Source: WSZJ01 sp964590435 (GTDB lineage Bacteria > Planctomycetota > MHYJ01 > WSZJ01). From it: a stretch of 64,000 bases of DNA. The stretch is taken from positions 20,327 through 84,326 of the forward strand of contig CAZPWT010000019.1 of the NCBI GenBank assembly GCA_964590435.1, written 5' to 3'. The notes under the pieces were generated by a model. It saw only the letters and a program-made list of their open reading frames with translations, did not search any database and was not told the origin of the DNA. A program made the translations under genes and the position numbers. Positions 63,827-64,000 of the stretch are shown piece by piece. Positions within the stretch are counted from its first letter, which is position 1. Every line of letters starts with the position of its first letter.

Positions 63827-64000
63827 GTGGCCAAAAAGAAGAGGCTTGATCGCTGCCCGGAGTGCGGCGACGAGTTCCTGCTGGCGCACTCGTGCAAGAG
63901 CCGGTGCCTGTGCCCGTCGTGCCAGAAGAAGCGGCAGGTCGAGTTCGGCGAGTGGGTGGAGACGGAGCTGCTGGAAGCGGTGCCGCACCGGCACGTCGTG
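63827..64000 (+). CDS. IS91-family transposase zinc-binding region, partial
   Basis: From a GTG at 63827 the frame reads 58 residues to the window edge. RCPECGDEFLLAHSCKSRC, then CPSCQKKRQVEFGEW and LEAVPHRHVV, match the zinc-binding N-terminal domain of IS91-type transposases, which move by rolling-circle replication. The 60-90 residues that normally precede the zinc site are missing and a different gene starts at 63794 on the other strand. So this copy is either 5'-truncated or uses an unusual start. Confidence 0.75.
   Translation, partial: MAKKKRLDRCPECGDEFLLAHSCKSRCLCPSCQKKRQVEFGEWVETELLEAVPHRHVV

Overview
The window is 64 kb of GC-rich chromosomal DNA from a Gram-negative bacterium. kdsA implies LPS, and there is a secretin-based type IV pilus cluster, an outer-membrane barrel, and a solitary NuoI. 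Several traits point, by inference rather than marker genes, to an uncultivated Planctomycetota-like lineage: many secreted HEAT, FG-GAP/ASPIC and VWA proteins, DUF3592 paralogues, a GxxExxY gene, frequent GTG/TTG starts, weak ribosome binding sites and many 1-4 nt gene overlaps. No rRNA, tRNA or CRISPR array was recognised.

Layout. 1-5.4 kb: minus-strand secreted and membrane proteins, including a TlpA-like protein that has lost its CxxC. 5.5-9.2 kb: a HEAT-repeat protein, a small exported protein and two tandem GT1-like glycosyltransferases. 9.5-13.3 kb: an operon of two ATP-grasp (Ddl-like) ligases, a GNAT acetyltransferase and a lysine-2,3-aminomutase-like radical SAM enzyme. 13.4-16.5 kb: a CFI-box-CTERM surface protein and a beta-barrel with a long structured leader. 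16.6-25.4 kb: a sugar nucleotidyltransferase, then pilM-pilN-pilO, a PilP-position protein, a PilQ secretin, a DUF2344 protein and RNase E/G. 25.9-31.3 kb: ribBA-kdsA, a PilZ protein, phasin and PhaR-like PHA regulators, and delta-1-pyrroline-5-carboxylate dehydrogenase. 31.4-33.8 kb: a DUF1858 protein, a GxxExxY nuclease element, moaD-moaE-panD. 34-46 kb: a 937-residue transglutaminase-like protein, a hydrolase, mdh, a DTW tRNA-modification enzyme, acetyltransferase, decayed toxin-antitoxin genes, a nucleotidyltransferase regulator, an FG-GAP/ASPIC protein and a retropepsin-like lipoprotein. 46-57.8 kb: nuoI, an M60 metallopeptidase, ETF-ubiquinone oxidoreductase, three tandem DUF3592 proteins, a HEAT-VWA protein and RecD2. 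58-61.9 kb: two paralogous TlpA-like thioredoxins, the first with an in-frame TGA at the redox cysteine, followed by two methyltransferases. 62-64 kb: a gene-poor stretch with a 42-bp perfect palindrome, two zinc-ribbon membrane proteins and the start of an IS91-type transposase.

Two observations stand out. First, the gene at 58068-59108 reads straight through a TGA that replaces the first cysteine of a thioredoxin CxxC. It has a SECIS-like hairpin 16 nt downstream, and its downstream paralogue has Cys at the same place, so it is a strong candidate selenoprotein. Second, intergenic spaces repeatedly contain long inverted repeats whose arms are built from short tandem words, with different words at each locus. 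Six have small or empty loops, and three of these fill gaps between convergent genes. One carries a GxxExxY (PDDEXK-fold) gene as its cargo. Together they look like a family of small hairpin mobile elements, some now reused as gene separators.

Promoters upstream of many genes fit TTGNNN-16/17/18-TANNNT, often with a TAG-type -10. Several genes seem to start at or very near the predicted transcription start.
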